Both the position numbers and the translations under genes were made by a program. Positions 5,484 to 6,944 of a DNA stretch of 6,944 bases are shown piece after piece (the stretch's first letter is position 1; every line of letters begins with the position of its first letter). The DNA lies in NCBI GenBank assembly GCA_002731395.1, contig PCBQ01000040.1, positions 7,533 to 14,476 of the forward strand, read 5' to 3'. The notes under the pieces are model-generated. The model was not told the origin of the DNA. It made no database searches and was given only the letters and a program-made list of their open reading frames with translations. This DNA comes from Methanobacteriota archaeon (GTDB lineage Archaea; Thermoplasmatota; Poseidoniia; Poseidoniales; Poseidoniaceae).

Positions 5484-6944
5484 TCAGGCCCCGGGAATCT
5501 CCTGCTGTTCCCACCACGCAGGTGCATCGAACCAACGCTCGTCGTCCTTTTCGCGTTCGATCAGCGGCAGGCTGAGCACGGAATCCGCGTTGTCAGCGAT
5601 GCGTAGACCGATGGCGGCGCAAGGACTTGGGAGGTAATCCATGCCGTCTTCGGTCAAGACAAGGCGCAGCGTGCTTCCCGCTGGAACGACGGTGTCGAGG
5701 GGGTTGAACTCCATCAGCATCAGGTAGGTGGAAAGTGGTGCAGTGGCCTTCGCGTCCATGCCCCCGTCACGGTATCGGATGTCCATCGTGGCGTGGCCAA
5801 GCCGGAGGTCGTCGGCGTACATGGTGGCAAAGACCTGACCGCCCTGGCAGGTGCGCGTGGTCGCAGTGATGTGCAGCGTCGGCATGCCAGAGATGTGGAT
5901 GGTGTCGTTGAGCATGCCGAAATCGACGGTCACGGATTGGGTGGCGGTCACCAATCGTCCGTTCACCGCCGCCTGGTCGAAGCCTTTCGACCACCAGGTC
6001 ATGTCCTCGGGCGGCCACGTGTCTTCGACGTGCCATCGTCCGTCTTGGGTTTGGATCTGGACGTGAGGCTCAGGCTCCTCCCCTAGCCCCTTGAGGAACC
6101 ATTCGAACCACGCATAGAGTTCCACCGCCCAGTCCATGCGGCTCGTGTTGGGATAAGCCTCGGCCCCATAGCCGCTGCCAAGCTCACCGTGCCGGTCCGG
6201 TTGGTCGGGATAGTTGTGAGCCCACTGCCCCGCAATCGCTCGGGTGTGGATGCCTGCGTCCTTCAGCATCTGGTAGGTCGGGAAGGCGTGGTATGGATCG
6301 ACGTTCCAATCTTGGAGTCCCCACACAAGGTAGACGCTGCCGTTGTAGTTTTCGAGCACGTCGGGGAGGTGCCGTCGCTCGTCCCAGTAATCGTTCCACT
6401 CCGCGCCACCGAAGTCGGCGCCGGCCCATGTGGTGAAGGGGTTCAACGGGCCGATGGCGTCGTCCTGACACATCCGCATGTCGTCGTCCGTTGCGTCCGC
6501 TGTGGCTCCCTCGTAGAGGGCGTCGTAGAGCATGGCACGGCTTTCCGAGGAGCCGTTTCGGTAGAACATCTCCTGGACGCCGATGGAGCCAGAAATTGGG
6601 ACGATGGTTTTCAGATGCTCCGAGGGGTTTTGTGCCGCCTCCCAGTTGGTGGTGCCTGCGTAGGATTTGCCCATCAGTCCGACGTTGCCGTTGGACCAAT
6701 TCTGTTCGCCGAGCCACTGGACCACGGCCTGGATGCCAATTTGCTCACCGAGGCCCTTGACGTCTTGGCAGTGAGTGGATTGTCCGGTGCCGAAGGTGGA
6801 GGCTTGAGCAAGGGCATACCCGTGGGGCACGAAGGTGTCGTACACCCACTTGCCGACGCCTCCATCCGGGACGGTGTTTGGCGCGCTGTCGTCCCCAACG
6901 ATGCCTTCGCCACCGAAGTCGTAGTAGGGGTGGATGGTCATGAT
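5484..6944 (-). CDS. S15/CocE-family serine peptidase, X-Pro dipeptidyl-peptidase-like (5' partial)
   Basis: The frame runs leftward from the right edge to a TGA at 5486-5484. The ATG at 6941 is probably internal, because the codon before it is sense and the text MTIHPYYDFGG looks like the middle of an alpha/beta-hydrolase strand. Numbering from that Met, the nucleophile elbow is GKSYAG (91-96) with Ser93. The acid is Asp211 in VYLVWGLQDWNV, and the His is H242 in IAGQWAHNYPD, giving the expected order and contexts for S15 and CocE/NonD hydrolases. Residues 290-485 fit the C-terminal beta-sandwich (PepX_C, galactose-binding-like), ending in ERWFDAPAWWEQQEIPGA. The family cleaves dipeptides N-terminal to Pro residues, or acyl esters; the exact substrate is uncertain. 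The N-terminus and any signal peptide lie outside the window, so location is unknown. The receiver starts 2 bases after the stop, suggesting co-transcription. Confidence 0.88.
   Translation of the reverse strand: MMTIHPYYDFGGEGIVGDDSAPNTVPDGGVGKWVYDTFVPHGYALAQASTFGTGQSTHCQDVKGLGEQIGIQAVVQWLGEQNWSNGNVGLMGKSYAGTTNWEAAQNPSEHLKTIVPISGSIGVQEMFYRNGSSESRAMLYDALYEGATADATDDDMRMCQDDAIGPLNPFTTWAGADFGGAEWNDYWDERRHLPDVLENYNGSVYLVWGLQDWNVDPYHAFPTYQMLKDAGIHTRAIAGQWAHNYPDQPDRHGELGSGYGAEAYPNTSRMDWAVELYAWFEWFLKGLGEEPEPHVQIQTQDGRWHVEDTWPPEDMTWWSKGFDQAAVNGRLVTATQSVTVDFGMLNDTIHISGMPTLHITATTRTCQGGQVFATMYADDLRLGHATMDIRYRDGGMDAKATAPLSTYLMLMEFNPLDTVVPAGSTLRLVLTEDGMDYLPSPCAAIGLRIADNADSVLSLPLIEREKDDERWFDAPAWWEQQEIPGA

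Noticed and set aside
5482..5535. N-terminal extension of the receiver to TTG 5535
   Set aside because: It would overlap the conserved end of the peptidase, and the extra residues precede the first receiver strand. ATG 5481 begins exactly at that strand.
6184..6717. Leftward open frame (177 codons) in another frame of the peptidase
   Set aside because: It lies within the peptidase catalytic domain, is very Arg-rich with no motif, and is a typical GC-rich shadow frame.

Overview
The window is gene-dense, roughly 55-60% GC by eye, and has no gene-free stretch over 300 bases. Seven protein genes fill it. Two read rightward (3-1537) and five read leftward (1513-6944), and the two groups meet tail to tail with a 25-base overlap. 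No tRNA, rRNA, CRISPR array, insertion sequence or attachment site was seen.

The source is most likely a marine archaeon of the Poseidoniales (Marine Group II) type, or another compact planktonic genome. The reasons are the tightly packed and overlapping genes, a very acidic protein with a Trp/Tyr-rich tail, an S15-type peptidase, and mixed ATG/GTG/TTG starts, some with clear Shine-Dalgarno sites. This is inference from style and memory, not from a marker gene. A marine bacterium is not excluded. The proteins outside the first gene are not acidic enough to suggest a haloarchaeon.

Rightward pair: an acidic, partly helical protein of unknown function, cut by the left edge, is followed 5 bases later by an NAD(P)-dependent epimerase/dehydratase-like protein (extended SDR). 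The latter probably starts at TTG behind a GAGGAG ribosome-binding site. It keeps the nucleotide-binding motif but has Tyr where the catalytic Lys is expected.

Leftward group, in transcription order from the right edge: an S15/CocE-type serine peptidase (5' end outside the window); a stand-alone response-regulator receiver, 2 bases downstream; a polytopic GT-C/GT39-like glycosyltransferase; a winged-helix plus nucleotidyltransferase protein, overlapping by 8 bases; and a class I SAM methyltransferase, overlapping by 4 bases (ATGA). The receiver and the glycosyltransferase lie in the same reading frame, separated by one TGA and 13 sense codons.

The last three genes look like one translationally coupled unit for building or decorating a cell-surface glycan or lipid-linked sugar. 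The peptidase and receiver may be co-transcribed with it. That the receiver regulates the unit is only a hypothesis. I see no clear evidence for a wholly new defence or mobile system. The most unusual points are the receiver/glycosyltransferase junction, the SDR with a substituted catalytic Lys, and the uncharacterised nucleotidyltransferase with its methyltransferase partner.
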